Origin: Pelagihabitans sp963710535
Lineage (GTDB): Bacteria; Bacteroidota; Bacteroidia; Flavobacteriales; Flavobacteriaceae
Reading direction: 5' to 3'
Length of the DNA stretch: 64,000 nt
Assembly: GCA_963710535.1 (NCBI GenBank)
Contig: CAVQAW010000008.1
Span: 496,001 to 560,000 of the forward strand
Below the pieces are notes generated by a model. It did not search any database. It had not been told where the DNA came from and saw only the letters and a program-made list of their open reading frames with translations. A program made the position numbers and the translations under genes. This document shows, piece after piece, positions 6,606 through 15,607 of this stretch; within the stretch, counting starts at the first letter, position 1, and every line of letters starts with the position of its first letter.

Positions 6606-8408
6606 ATGACAAAATTTGAAGCACTGGGACTGCAGAAGTCCCTATTGGATGCTGTGGCCGATATGGGGTTCGAAACCCCATCCGAGGTACAGGAAAAAGC
6701 GATTCCCATTCTTTTATCGGGTGAAGTAGATCTAGTGGCCCTGGCCCAAACAGGCACAGGAAAAACGGCTGCATTCGGCTTTCCGCTGATTCAAAAAATA
6801 GATGGCAACAGCAAAACTACCCAAGGATTGATCTTATCCCCCACCCGGGAACTCTGTTTACAGATCACCAATGAAATCCAGCTGTACGCGAAGTACGAAA
6901 AGAATATCAACGTAGTGGCCATTTATGGCGGGGCAAGCATCACTGAACAAGCTAGACAAATCAAAAGGGGAGCCCAGATCGTCGTCGCTACACCGGGGCG
7001 GATGAAGGATATGATAGGGCGCAGACTGGTCGATATCTCCAAAATCGACTATTGCATCCTGGATGAAGCCGATGAGATGTTGAACATGGGCTTCTATGAG
7101 GATATAAAAGATATCCTATCGAACACCCCGAAGGAAAAGTCGACCTGGTTGTTTTCCGCGACCATGCCCTCCGAAGTATCGGTCATCGCCAAAAAATTCA
7201 TGCGCAGTCCACAAGAAATTACCGTGGGCACCAAGAATTCGGGAGCGACCACCGTACAGCACGAATACTATGTCGTGGGAGGCCGGGATCGATATCCTGC
7301 CTTAAAAAGACTGGCCGACGCACATCCCGATATTTTTTCAGTGGTATTCTGCAGAACAAAAAGGGATACCCAAAAGGTTGCTGAAAACCTGATTGAGGAC
7401 GGCTACAACGCCGGCGCCTTACATGGCGATCTAAGCCAAAACCAGCGCGATATGGTCATGAACGCCTTTCGGAAAAAGCAAATCCAGCTCTTGGTCGCCA
7501 CCGACGTGGCCGCAAGGGGTATCGATGTCGATGACATCACCCATGTGATCAATTACCAATTGCCGGATGAAATCGAAACCTATACCCACCGCAGTGGGCG
7601 TACGGGCCGAGCAGGTAAATCGGGTATTTCCATGGTGATCATCACTCGAAGTGAAATGCGCAAAATACAGGCCATGGAGAAGAAGGTGCAACAGAAGTTC
7701 ATCGCCAAAAATATTCCCACAGGTCCTGAAATCTGTGAAATCCAGCTGTATCACCTGGCCAATAAAATCAAGGATACCAAAATTGACAAGGACGTTGAAA
7801 ACTATCTTCCTGCGATCAATGATGTACTTTATGGTATCGACAGGGATGAACTGATCAAAAAAATCGTGTCCGTAGAATTCACCCGTTTTTCGAACTACTA
7901 CAATAAAACCAAGGATTTGAACAGTAGCGATTCAAGAGATCGTGGCGAAAGGAGTGAACGGGGAGATCGCGGTCGTGATCGTGATGATTCCTTCACCCAG
8001 TCGAACAATGGCTCGGTACGTTATTTCATCAATGTTGGGGAAAAGGATGGCTATGACTGGATGTCCCTTAAGGATTTTATACGTGATACAGCCGCCCTTG
8101 GTAGGGAAGATATTTTTAAGGTAGATGTAAAGGATAGTTTTTCCTTCTTCAATTCGGAAGCCGAAGTTACCGACCAGATATTGACCACCTTTACCGAATT
8201 TAAGGTCGATGGCCGTTTTGTGAACGTGGAGGTTTCGAAAAGTCCAGGTGGTGGAGGTGGATCACGACGCAGTGGCGGAGGCAAGGACAAGGGCCGAAAA
8301 AGGGATAAAGCCAAAGATCGGGGCGGCAAGCGCTCCCAAGGTTTTTCAAAAAGTGGCTCAAAAGATTCGGGCAAGAAAAGAAGCAAGCGCAGAAGCGATT
8401 TCTTTTAA
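6606..8408 (+). CDS. DEAD/DEAH box ATP-dependent RNA helicase (DeaD/CsdA-like) with DbpA RNA-binding domain
   Basis: This 600-residue RNA helicase is likely involved in ribosome assembly, mRNA decay or cold adaptation. It has a Q-motif region, motif I AQTGTGKTAAF, Ia PTRELCLQ, Ib TPGR, motif II DEAD, motif III SAT, and motif VI HRSGRTGRAG. After the helicase core comes a charged linker rich in RDRGERSERGDRGR (near residues 445-460). A DbpA-type RNA-binding domain follows (about 475-555: RYFINVGEKDGYDWMSLKDF). The tail is very basic, rich in Gly, Lys and Arg, and probably unstructured. An intrinsic terminator follows at 8443-8468. Confidence 0.94.
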   Translation: MTKFEALGLQKSLLDAVADMGFETPSEVQEKAIPILLSGEVDLVALAQTGTGKTAAFGFPLIQKIDGNSKTTQGLILSPTRELCLQITNEIQLYAKYEKNINVVAIYGGASITEQARQIKRGAQIVVATPGRMKDMIGRRLVDISKIDYCILDEADEMLNMGFYEDIKDILSNTPKEKSTWLFSATMPSEVSVIAKKFMRSPQEITVGTKNSGATTVQHEYYVVGGRDRYPALKRLADAHPDIFSVVFCRTKRDTQKVAENLIEDGYNAGALHGDLSQNQRDMVMNAFRKKQIQLLVATDVAARGIDVDDITHVINYQLPDEIETYTHRSGRTGRAGKSGISMVIITRSEMRKIQAMEKKVQQKFIAKNIPTGPEICEIQLYHLANKIKDTKIDKDVENYLPAINDVLYGIDRDELIKKIVSVEFTRFSNYYNKTKDLNSSDSRDRGERSERGDRGRDRDDSFTQSNNGSVRYFINVGEKDGYDWMSLKDFIRDTAALGREDIFKVDVKDSFSFFNSEAEVTDQILTTFTEFKVDGRFVNVEVSKSPGGGGGSRRSGGGKDKGRKRDKAKDRGGKRSQGFSKSGSKDSGKKRSKRRSDFF

Positions 8409-8442
8409 ACCTTTGCCCCAACAACTCTGTTAATTCTAGATT

Positions 8443-8468
8443 AAAAAATACGCTCCGGCGTATTTTTT
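8443..8468 (+). terminator. Intrinsic terminator after the DEAD-box helicase gene
   Basis: There is a perfect 11-bp stem (8443-8453 with 8458-8468), a TCCG tetraloop, and the 3' arm ends in six T residues. The A-rich 5' arm would let it work in either direction. Confidence 0.85.
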
Positions 8469-8505
8469 GGTTATGTTTGACCTTCTTATTTCGTAGATTC
8501 CTCGA

Positions 8506-9285
8506 ATGACAAAATTCTTGCATTGTGTTTTCTTGCTGATTTCCTTTATGGCCTTTTCACAAGACCCTGTGGATGGGGTGGAAACCAAAGAAGTGACCGC
8601 AATGGTCATCAATGCACAGACCGATGAGCCTTTGGAAAGTGTGCACGTGATCAATCTTAACGAAGTTGTAGGCACCATCACCAATGCCGAAGGCCGTTTT
8701 ACAATCCGGGCAGCGGTGAACGACACGCTGTATCTGTCCTACCTCGGTTTTAAAACCCAAAAAATAAGGGTTACCAATGATATGTTCCGGTTTGAGAATA
8801 CCAAAATCAGCCTAACGGAACTGGCCTATGCCCTGGAGGAAGTGATCGTCACGCCTTACCAACTCACCGGATACCTTGAAATTGATGTAAAGAACCTGCC
8901 CATCAATACCGCCTATCAATATAGCATTTCCGGCCTCTCGGTAGGTTATGAGGCAGGAAACAAAAACCCGAGTGCGGTGACCAAGGTCTTGGGTGCCATC
9001 CTCAATCCAGCAGACCTCTTGCGAAATCTATTCGGAAAAAAACCAAATCAGATGCGAAAACTGAGGCAAATGAAGGAAGATGATGAGATACGCAATTTAT
9101 TGGCCAGTAAATTCGACAGGGAAGTTCTCATGGAATTGCTACAGGTCGAGAAGCTCGATATTGAGGATATTCTTAACAACTGCAGTTACTCCAAGTCTTT
9201 TATAACCACGGCGAACGATCTCCAAATCTTGGATGCCATCAGCAGTTGTTATGAGGAGTTCAAGGTATTGAACCGCAAAAAATAA
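8506..9285 (+). CDS. Secreted protein with CarboxypepD_reg-like (carboxypeptidase regulatory-like) domain
   Basis: This 259-residue protein has an N-terminal signal peptide (KFLHCVFLLISFMAFSQ). It is followed by one carboxypeptidase-regulatory-like beta-sandwich at about residues 28-105 (TAMVINAQTDEPLESVHVINL...GTITNAEGRFTI...DTLYLSYLGFKTQKI). This domain is typical of the N-terminus of Bacteroidota TonB receptors, but here no plug or barrel follows. The remaining 150 residues form a mostly alpha-helical, charged region of unknown role (EEVIVTPYQLTGY...). It is probably periplasmic or surface-associated. It lies between the helicase terminator and the amylase gene. Confidence 0.8.
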   Translation: MTKFLHCVFLLISFMAFSQDPVDGVETKEVTAMVINAQTDEPLESVHVINLNEVVGTITNAEGRFTIRAAVNDTLYLSYLGFKTQKIRVTNDMFRFENTKISLTELAYALEEVIVTPYQLTGYLEIDVKNLPINTAYQYSISGLSVGYEAGNKNPSAVTKVLGAILNPADLLRNLFGKKPNQMRKLRQMKEDDEIRNLLASKFDREVLMELLQVEKLDIEDILNNCSYSKSFITTANDLQILDAISSCYEEFKVLNRKK

Positions 9286-9376
9286 ATTTTCTAGTTCCCC
9301 TTTCATTTTATAGCTTTAGCGCATGAAACGAACACACCATGCTGTGTTCTCCCCAAGATTGCTTAAAGCCATATTC

Positions 9377-11071
9377 ATGACCAAGACTTTTGTAAGCCTT
9401 TTTGCCTTGTTCCTTTTGTTTTCCTGTAAAGTGGAAAACAAAAAGGCCGAACCGGCCACAAAGACCTTAAATGATACTATCGCCGCGGCACCGATTAAAA
9501 AAACACCCTTTTTCTGGGAAGGAGCCAATGTCTATTTTTTACTTACCGATCGATTTTTCAACGGCAATCCAGAGAACGATCTAAACTACGACAGGGTCGA
9601 GCCCACCGGTCTTCTAAGGGGCTTTATGGGCGGTGACATTCAAGGCATCACTCAAAAAATCAATGAAGGCTATTTTACGGATTTGGGTATTAATGCCATT
9701 TGGTTTACCCCGGTTGTGGAACAAATTCATGGTGCCACTGACGAGGGTACGGGAAACAGTTATGGATATCATGGCTATTGGGCCAAAGACTGGACGGCTT
9801 TAGACCCGAATTTCGGCACCAAAAAAGATTTGGAAATATTGGTTAAAACCGCTCACGAAAAGGGCATCCGGGTCATTTTGGATGTAGTGCTCAACCATAC
9901 CGGTCCGGTAACCGACATGGATCCGGTATGGCCCGAAAATTGGGTTAGGACAGGCCCTGTCTGTGAGTTTACCAACTATGAGAATACCACCGCCTGTACT
10001 TTGGTCAAAAACCTACCGGATATATTGACTGAGGCTGACAATGCCGTTGAACTGCCCGACGCCTTGTTGGCCAAGTGGAAAGAGGAAGGCAGGTTGAGCA
10101 ACGAGCTGGATGAATTGCAACTTTTTTTTGAAAGGACGGGTTACCCTAGGGCACCACGATTTTATATCATCAAATGGCTGGCCGATTATGTGAATGATTT
10201 GGGAGTGGATGGCTTTCGGGTCGATACGGTAAAACACGCGGATGAAAAAGCATGGAGTTCCCTTTACGAGGAGGCTTCACGAGCCTTCGAAACATGGAAA
10301 AAGAGGAATCCCAATGCCGTATTGGACGATAATGACTTTTTTATGGTGGGGGAAGTATACAATTATGGGATTTCCGGAGGTCGTGAATTCGACTTTGGCG
10401 ATCGAAAGGTTGACTATTTTTCCAATGGATTTTCCAGTTTGATCAATTTCGAATTGAAAAAGGACGCACAATTGCCCTACGACGATATCTTCAACAAATA
10501 CAGCACCTTGTTGAACACAAAATTGAAGGATAAGAGTGTGCTGAACTACTTGAGCTCCCATGATGATGGCCAGCCTTATGACAAGGAGCGGAAAAAAGCC
10601 ATCAGGGCGGCCAACGTCCTTTTGCTCACCCCGGGTGCCTCTCAGGTTTATTACGGGGACGAAACCTCCAGAAGTCTTGATATTGTGGGTACGGAAGGGG
10701 ATGCCACCCTAAGGTCTTTTATGAATTGGGCCGATCTGGACAGTTTGCCGCAAACCAAAAAAATACATCAACATTGGAAAAAGCTCGGCCAATTCAGAAG
10801 CAATCATCCGGCCGTAGGTGCTGGTAAACACCAACGCCTTGCCACCAAACCCTATGTTTTTAGCAGGTCTTTCGTGAAAGACGAATTTAGGGACAAAGTC
10901 GTTGTGGGCCTAGAACTGCCCAAAGGCAAGAAATCGCTTTGGGTGAAAGGTTTTTTTGGTGACGGCACCAAATTGTTCGAAACCTATTCTGGCACCGAAG
11001 TGGAAGTTAAAAATGGAAAAGTGCTGTTGGACAATGAATTTGATATTGCCCTTCTGGAGCTGGCAGAATAA
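9377..11071 (+). CDS. GH13 alpha-amylase family lipoprotein
   Basis: This 564-residue glycoside hydrolase family 13 enzyme is predicted to hydrolyse alpha-1,4-glucans. The ATG at 9377 gives a compact lipoprotein signal (TKTFVSLFALFLLFSC), so the enzyme is probably membrane-anchored. An in-frame ATG at 9323 would add 18 residues that fit a signal peptide poorly. Barrel motifs: VLNHT (region I), GFRVDTVKH with nucleophile Asp283, VGEVYNYG with acid/base Glu326, and YLSSHDDG with Asp396. The long insert between region I and the nucleophile, containing two Cys, recalls periplasmic MalS-like amylases; the subfamily call is tentative. No sus-type genes are adjacent. Confidence 0.9.
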   Translation: MTKTFVSLFALFLLFSCKVENKKAEPATKTLNDTIAAAPIKKTPFFWEGANVYFLLTDRFFNGNPENDLNYDRVEPTGLLRGFMGGDIQGITQKINEGYFTDLGINAIWFTPVVEQIHGATDEGTGNSYGYHGYWAKDWTALDPNFGTKKDLEILVKTAHEKGIRVILDVVLNHTGPVTDMDPVWPENWVRTGPVCEFTNYENTTACTLVKNLPDILTEADNAVELPDALLAKWKEEGRLSNELDELQLFFERTGYPRAPRFYIIKWLADYVNDLGVDGFRVDTVKHADEKAWSSLYEEASRAFETWKKRNPNAVLDDNDFFMVGEVYNYGISGGREFDFGDRKVDYFSNGFSSLINFELKKDAQLPYDDIFNKYSTLLNTKLKDKSVLNYLSSHDDGQPYDKERKKAIRAANVLLLTPGASQVYYGDETSRSLDIVGTEGDATLRSFMNWADLDSLPQTKKIHQHWKKLGQFRSNHPAVGAGKHQRLATKPYVFSRSFVKDEFRDKVVVGLELPKGKKSLWVKGFFGDGTKLFETYSGTEVEVKNGKVLLDNEFDIALLELAE

Positions 11072-11072
11072 A

Positions 11073-11450
11073 TTATTTCTGCGAATGCAGGCCCAGTCTG
11101 TTCCCTTCCGAGTCTTTGATCAGCCCCATAAAACCGTGCCCTCCACCTATTTCCTTTTTGGGTTGGATAATCTTGCCCCCTGCAGCCACTACCCTACCTA
11201 ATTCGGTTGCCACATCGGCACATGAAAAGTACAAAAGGGCACCGGCCTTATCACTTGGCTCATACATTTCGTGTTGAACCAATGAACCGGTAGCTCCCAT
11301 CTTATCGGGTGCCATAGGGAACCAGCCCATTTTGAAGCCTTCCAGATCATGTATTGAAATCGCAATACCGAAAACCTTCTCGTAAAATTTTTTGGCCCGT
11401 TGCATGTCCGTGACAGGAATCTCGAACCAACCTACCATATTATGATCCAT
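11073..11450 (-). CDS. VOC superfamily protein (glyoxalase/bleomycin resistance-like)
   Basis: This is a 125-residue single-domain vicinal-oxygen-chelate protein. It starts with the typical first module MVGWFEIPVTDMQRAKKFYEKVFG and ends with GFMGLIKDSEGNRLGLHSQ, the classic betaalpha-betabetabeta pairing. A metal-binding role is plausible, but neither substrate nor activity can be inferred. It is convergent with the amylase gene, with only one base between the two stops, and sits ahead of no obvious partner. The SRPBCC gene upstream has the same orientation and may be co-transcribed. Confidence 0.87.
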   Translation of the reverse strand: MDHNMVGWFEIPVTDMQRAKKFYEKVFGIAISIHDLEGFKMGWFPMAPDKMGATGSLVQHEMYEPSDKAGALLYFSCADVATELGRVVAAGGKIIQPKKEIGGGHGFMGLIKDSEGNRLGLHSQK

Positions 11451-11492
11451 AGGATATCTATTTAAATGAATACGATCAAATTGCTTATGGAA

Positions 11493-12023
11493 TTAGGGAC
11501 GCTCCAATTTGGACTTCAAATTTCGCATACCCTCCTCAAAATCCTTACCCACCATTTTATCCATGCTCACAAAAATGGAGATCAGGCTCATTGGAAATTT
11601 GTTCTTTCCCGAGAAACCCCACACTACCTTGCTCTTTCCGCTACCCGCATCTTCCACCTGTAGATAACAGTCTGAGGTGGATTTCCATGGTTTTAGGAAA
11701 CGCAGTTCCGATTCGATCCGCTTCCCATTGATAATTTTCTTGATTTCCTGTTCTCCCTCGCCCACATCTTTGTTTCCTTTCCAATAGCTCAGCGCCCCCA
11801 CTTCGCCGTCTACCCCGCTGAATTTTTTCTCCATATTGGGGTCTTTTTTGGCCCATGGTGACCAATCATCCATTTTCTTCAACGATCTTAGATAATCGAA
11901 AACCTCTGAACGGGGCCTTTCGATTTCCACTTGGCGCGATACGTCATACGATTTTGGGGCGACCATTGCCAAAACTGCAATGACCACAATCACTGTAGCT
12001 AATATGATTAGAAGAGTATACAT
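11493..12023 (-). CDS. Membrane-anchored SRPBCC (START-like, polyketide cyclase) family protein
   Basis: This 176-residue protein begins with a single membrane helix (TLLIILATVIVVIAVLAMV). It continues with a START/SRPBCC hydrophobic-pocket domain: VEIERPRSEVFDYLRSLKKMDDWSPWAKKDP, then the beta-strands and the C-terminal helix FEEGMRNLKSKLE. Proteins of this type bind hydrophobic ligands; the ligand here is unknown. It may share a transcript with the downstream VOC gene, 42 bp away. Confidence 0.85.
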   Translation of the reverse strand: MYTLLIILATVIVVIAVLAMVAPKSYDVSRQVEIERPRSEVFDYLRSLKKMDDWSPWAKKDPNMEKKFSGVDGEVGALSYWKGNKDVGEGEQEIKKIINGKRIESELRFLKPWKSTSDCYLQVEDAGSGKSKVVWGFSGKNKFPMSLISIFVSMDKMVGKDFEEGMRNLKSKLERP

Positions 12024-12067
12024 TTGTCTGTCAATTGGTTAGTGCTGTCCTAAAGATAGTGAAATAT

Positions 12068-12724
12068 TCATTTCAATCCGTGATAACGCGCCAAAACATC
12101 ATCGATGCTTCGTACCGATTTTTTGGTCCATTCCAGTCTTTTTTCCAATATTTCAGATTCACTAAGGCGCCAGTTGAGTTTCGTGTTTCGCAATTGTATA
12201 GTCAACTGTTGCAAAATGATCGCCGCAGAGACAGAGATGTTCAGACTGTTGGTAAATCCGAACATGGGAATGGTGATGAAGCCATCTGCCTGTTGCAAGA
12301 TCTCCTTGCTCAAACCCTCTTTTTCGGTCCCAAAAAACAGGGCTATTTTGCTTTCCAGCTTAAAATCATTCAGGTTAGTAGCATCCGGGTCGGGGGTAGT
12401 GGCCACAATACGGTACCCATTTTCCTTTAAGGTGTCTAAGCAAGTGTTGGAACTGTTGTAACGTATGACATCAACCCATTGCTGTGCTCCCATCGCAATA
12501 TTTTTATCCAACCTCCTGCCAAACCGACTTTCGATAACGTGGGCGTCTTGAATGCCAAAAACCTCACAACTTCGAACAACCGCACTGCAATTGTGCATTT
12601 GGAAAACATCTTCCATGGCAACGGTGATATATCTGGTCCGTTCTTCCAAAACCTCCGCGATCCGGGCCTTTCGTTGCGGCGTAATAAAACCTTCCAAATA
12701 GGCCAAAAGATCCAAGTCTACCAT
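12068..12724 (-). CDS. trmH: tRNA (guanosine-2'-O-)-methyltransferase TrmH-like (SpoU family)
   Basis: This 218-residue SPOUT methyltransferase is predicted to 2'-O-methylate G18 in the tRNA D-loop. The N-terminal RTRYITVAMEDVFQMHNCSAVVRSCEVFGI contains motif 1 (Asn-x-x-Ala-x-x-Arg type). The knot carries IALFFGTEKEGLS (motif 2) and IPMFGFTNSLNISVSAAI (motif 3). The C-terminal extension (about 25 residues, LNWRLSESEILEKRLEWTKKSV) is the TrmH-type tRNA-binding tail. It is divergent from cobB across a 49-bp gap that must hold both promoters. Confidence 0.9.
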   Translation of the reverse strand: MVDLDLLAYLEGFITPQRKARIAEVLEERTRYITVAMEDVFQMHNCSAVVRSCEVFGIQDAHVIESRFGRRLDKNIAMGAQQWVDVIRYNSSNTCLDTLKENGYRIVATTPDPDATNLNDFKLESKIALFFGTEKEGLSKEILQQADGFITIPMFGFTNSLNISVSAAIILQQLTIQLRNTKLNWRLSESEILEKRLEWTKKSVRSIDDVLARYHGLK

Positions 12725-12773
12725 GTCCCTAAAGTAATAAAAAGTCTATTTTTAGGTATCAAAAAAAAGGATA

Positions 12774-13475
12774 ATGAAAAAAATTGTGGTCTTGACAGGG
12801 GCAGGGGTCAGTGCCGAAAGTGGTCTCAATACCTTCAGGGATTCCGATGGCCTTTGGGAAGGCCATGATGTCATGGAAGTTGCCTCTCCCATCGGCTATG
12901 CCAAAAATCCGGCATTGGTGCTCGACTTCTACAACCAAAGAAGGAAACAGCTGAAAAAAGTGCTGCCCAATGCGGCCCATGTGGCTTTGGCCCAGCTTGA
13001 ACAACATTTTGAGGTACACGTGGTCACCCAAAATGTAGATGACCTTCACGAACGCGCGGGCAGTACCAAGGTAGTGCATTTGCACGGCGAACTCTTAAAA
13101 GTACGCAGTACCGGTAATGAGCAGGACATCCGTGAATGGCACGATGATGTGCGCTTGGGTGATGTATGTGCATTGGGTTATCAACTGAGGCCACATATCG
13201 TTTGGTTCGGGGAAATGGTGCCTTTGCTGGAAGAGGCTGCCAGGCTGGTGCAAAAAGCCGATATCATGATCATCATCGGCACTTCCATGCAGGTCTACCC
13301 GGCGGCCAGCTTGGTACATTTTGGCCGTAAAGACGTACCGATCTATTTTATCGATCCCAAGCCGAATATTGCGGCCACTGATTTTGAACATTTGACCATC
13401 ATACCTGAAACTGCGGTGGTGGGGGTGCCTCCCCTGGCGGACCGATTGATTGCCGGGTTGGTTAAACACCAATAA
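12774..13475 (+). CDS. cobB: NAD-dependent protein deacylase, class III sirtuin (CobB-like) lacking the zinc cysteines
   Basis: This is a 233-residue NAD-dependent lysine deacylase. NAD-binding segments GAGVSAESGLNTFRDSDGLW, TQNVDDLHERAG and IIGTSMQVYPAASL are present, with the catalytic His104 in HLHGE. The Tyr53-x-x-Arg56 pair (FYNQRRKQ) is the class III signature that reads acidic acyl groups, so desuccinylase activity is likely. The four zinc-binding Cys of E. coli CobB are missing: the region reads LLKVRSTGNEQD...GDVCALGYQLRPH with one Cys. The structural zinc module is therefore degenerate, yet the length of the insert is kept. Confidence 0.92.
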   Translation: MKKIVVLTGAGVSAESGLNTFRDSDGLWEGHDVMEVASPIGYAKNPALVLDFYNQRRKQLKKVLPNAAHVALAQLEQHFEVHVVTQNVDDLHERAGSTKVVHLHGELLKVRSTGNEQDIREWHDDVRLGDVCALGYQLRPHIVWFGEMVPLLEEAARLVQKADIMIIIGTSMQVYPAASLVHFGRKDVPIYFIDPKPNIAATDFEHLTIIPETAVVGVPPLADRLIAGLVKHQ

Positions 13476-13570
13476 TGCACTATCTACAACGTTTTTGGGC
13501 GCCAACAGCCGTTACCATTTCATTTTAAATCAGCGATTTGTTACATTGTACCCCAACCCTATCAATTGTT

Positions 13571-14152
13571 TTGGAACCTTCAGAAATCAACCAACTTTTA
13601 AGCGAGGTTGACGCTTCACGACAAAAGCGTGCTAAGCTGGCGGCCATGGTCTTCGATAATCCCGAGCTTATAGGTTGCCTCTTCACAAAAGCTTTTGAGA
13701 TGAGCGATCCATTGTCGAGTAGGGCCTGCTGGGTTTTGGAAATCATCGCGAAAGAACGCTTTGATTACCTCTTGCCCTATTTGGATGACTTTGTACCGAA
13801 ATTGGCCCTGTTCCATCTGGATTCCTCCATCAGGCCCATGGCCAAAATCTGTGAAAAATTGACCGAGTCGTACTTTTCCAAAACTGTGAATGAAACCCAA
13901 AAAGTAGTTACGGAAACGCATTTGGAACAAATAACCGCTGCCTGTTTTGATTGGTTGATATCGCCACAGAAGGTCGCCGTACAAGTGTATGCAATGAGCT
14001 CTTTGTGGTGTATCGGGCAAAAGGTCAACTGGATACATCCCGAACTAAAATTGATCTTGGAACGAGGATATCCGCTGGGAAGCGCTGCCTACAAGGCAAG
14101 GGCACGGCGCATCCTGTCAAAATTGGGTAACAAAGGTAAAAAGGCCTGCTGA
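13571..14152 (+). CDS. Helical (HEAT-like) conserved protein upstream of purB
   Basis: This is a protein of about 193 residues with no signal peptide and a wholly alpha-helical pattern of paired helices that suggests HEAT-type repeats (AAMVFDNPELIGCLFTKAF, SSRACWVLEIIAKERFDYLLPYL, AVQVYAMSSLWCIGQKV). I do not recognise a catalytic motif. The start is uncertain: no ATG precedes 13646, and TTG codons at 13538 and 13571 are candidates. The second is chosen because it gives EPSEINQLLSEVDASRQKRAKL. It lies about 60 bp before the purB promoter. Homologues beside purB are sometimes labelled adenylosuccinate lyase by neighbourhood, but this sequence has none of the lyase motifs. Confidence 0.75.
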   Translation: MEPSEINQLLSEVDASRQKRAKLAAMVFDNPELIGCLFTKAFEMSDPLSSRACWVLEIIAKERFDYLLPYLDDFVPKLALFHLDSSIRPMAKICEKLTESYFSKTVNETQKVVTETHLEQITAACFDWLISPQKVAVQVYAMSSLWCIGQKVNWIHPELKLILERGYPLGSAAYKARARRILSKLGNKGKKAC

Positions 14153-14210
14153 AAATTACTTCAATTGTATTCCATGACATTGAAAAACGATGCCATTCGG
14201 AGATAATAAG

Positions 14211-14218
14211 TATCTTTG
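14211..14218 (+). promoter_or_regulatory. Bacteroidetes -7 promoter box for purB
   Basis: TATCTTTG fits TAnnTTTG. It predicts a leader of about 25 nt before the purB ATG at 14249 and argues against translation starting upstream of it. Confidence 0.55.
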
Positions 14219-14248
14219 AAACTTACAAAATTTCCAAGCGAACCTGGC

Positions 14249-15592
14249 ATGTCTATAAACCACTTGAACGCTATTTCCCCCATTGATGGGCGTTATAGAA
14301 ACAAAACCGATAAACTGGCCGATTATTTTTCCGAAGAAGCGCTGATCAAGTACAGGGTTCGCGTGGAAATCGAATATTTTATTGCCCTATGTGAACTTCC
14401 ATTGCCGCAATTGGCTTCCTTTGATACCCAAAAATTTGGAGCACTAAAAGCCATCTTCCTCAACTTTGATCATGATGATGCCTTAGCGATCAAAAAAATC
14501 GAAAAAACCACCAATCATGACGTAAAGGCTGTGGAGTACTTCATCAAGCAGCGATTCGATGCCTTGGGCCTGGAGCAATATAAGGAGTTCATACATTTCG
14601 GATTAACTTCCCAGGATATCAACAACACTGCCATACCCCTCTCGTTGAAAGAAGCGATGGACGAAGTATACCAGCCATTATTTTCGCAATTGTTGGAAAA
14701 AATTTCTGGCTTGGCAGACGAATGGAAGGCGATACCGATGTTGGCAAGAACCCACGGCCAGCCTGCTACGCCTACCCGCTTGGGGAAAGAAGTGGCCGTT
14801 TTCGTCGCGCGTTTAAAAGAACAGCACCATTATTTGGAGAAAATTCCAAATGCCGCGAAATTCGGTGGCGCTACAGGCAATTACAATGCCCATCACATCG
14901 CCTACCCAGAGGTAGACTGGAAGGCTTTCGGCCGAAAATTCGTGGAGTCAAAGTTGGGATTGAAACAATCGTTTCCCACCACCCAAATCGAGCATTATGA
15001 TCATATGGCCGCTTTGTTCGATGCCCTTAAACGCATCAACAATATTGTTCTCGATTTAGATCGCGACTTTTGGACCTATGTTTCCATGGATTATTTTAAG
15101 CAAAGGATAAAAAAGGGGGAAGTGGGATCGTCCGCTATGCCCCATAAAGTCAATCCCATCGATTTTGAGAATTCCGAAGGCAATTTGGGTCTTGCGAATG
15201 CCGTGTTCGAACATTTGTCAGCAAAACTACCGATATCAAGGCTTCAACGCGATTTAACCGATAGTACCGTGCTCCGCAATATCGGTGTTCCGTTTGCCCA
15301 TACGCTAATCGCATTTCAATCGACCTTGAAAGGATTGGACAAATTGCTGCTCAATAAAGAAAAATTGGAACAAGATCTTGAGCATAATTGGGCGGTGGTC
15401 GCCGAGGCCATTCAAACCATCCTGAGAAGGGAGGGTTATCCGAACCCTTATGAAGCTTTGAAAGGGCTGACCCGAACCAATACGGCCATGAACCAGCGAT
15501 CAATTTCAGATTTTATCGATTCCTTGTCGGTTTCCGATGCCATCAAATCGGAACTCAAAGCGATATCGCCCCAAAATTATACAGGCATTTAA
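14249..15592 (+). CDS. purB: Adenylosuccinate lyase PurB
   Basis: This 447-residue enzyme carries out two steps of purine synthesis: SAICAR to AICAR plus fumarate, and adenylosuccinate to AMP plus fumarate. Signature pieces are LNAISPIDGRYRNKTDKLADYFSEEALIKYRV, EKTTNHDVKAVEYFIK, FIHFGLTSQDINNTA, MLARTHGQPATPTRLGKEV and the flexible catalytic loop GEVGSSAMPHKVNPIDFENSEGN. The last of these holds the catalytic Ser in the SSAMPHKVNP signature. An in-frame TTG at 14216 overlaps the promoter box and is rejected as a start. A strong terminator follows at 15608. Confidence 0.96.
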   Translation: MSINHLNAISPIDGRYRNKTDKLADYFSEEALIKYRVRVEIEYFIALCELPLPQLASFDTQKFGALKAIFLNFDHDDALAIKKIEKTTNHDVKAVEYFIKQRFDALGLEQYKEFIHFGLTSQDINNTAIPLSLKEAMDEVYQPLFSQLLEKISGLADEWKAIPMLARTHGQPATPTRLGKEVAVFVARLKEQHHYLEKIPNAAKFGGATGNYNAHHIAYPEVDWKAFGRKFVESKLGLKQSFPTTQIEHYDHMAALFDALKRINNIVLDLDRDFWTYVSMDYFKQRIKKGEVGSSAMPHKVNPIDFENSEGNLGLANAVFEHLSAKLPISRLQRDLTDSTVLRNIGVPFAHTLIAFQSTLKGLDKLLLNKEKLEQDLEHNWAVVAEAIQTILRREGYPNPYEALKGLTRTNTAMNQRSISDFIDSLSVSDAIKSELKAISPQNYTGI

Positions 15593-15607
15593 AGCGTATT
15601 CATATAG

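Noticed and set aside
9323..9376. Upstream ATG start for the amylase, with TAGCTTTA close before it
   Set aside because: The additional 18 residues put charged and aromatic residues before the signal peptide. The ATG at 9377 gives a standard lipoprotein signal. Not fully excluded.
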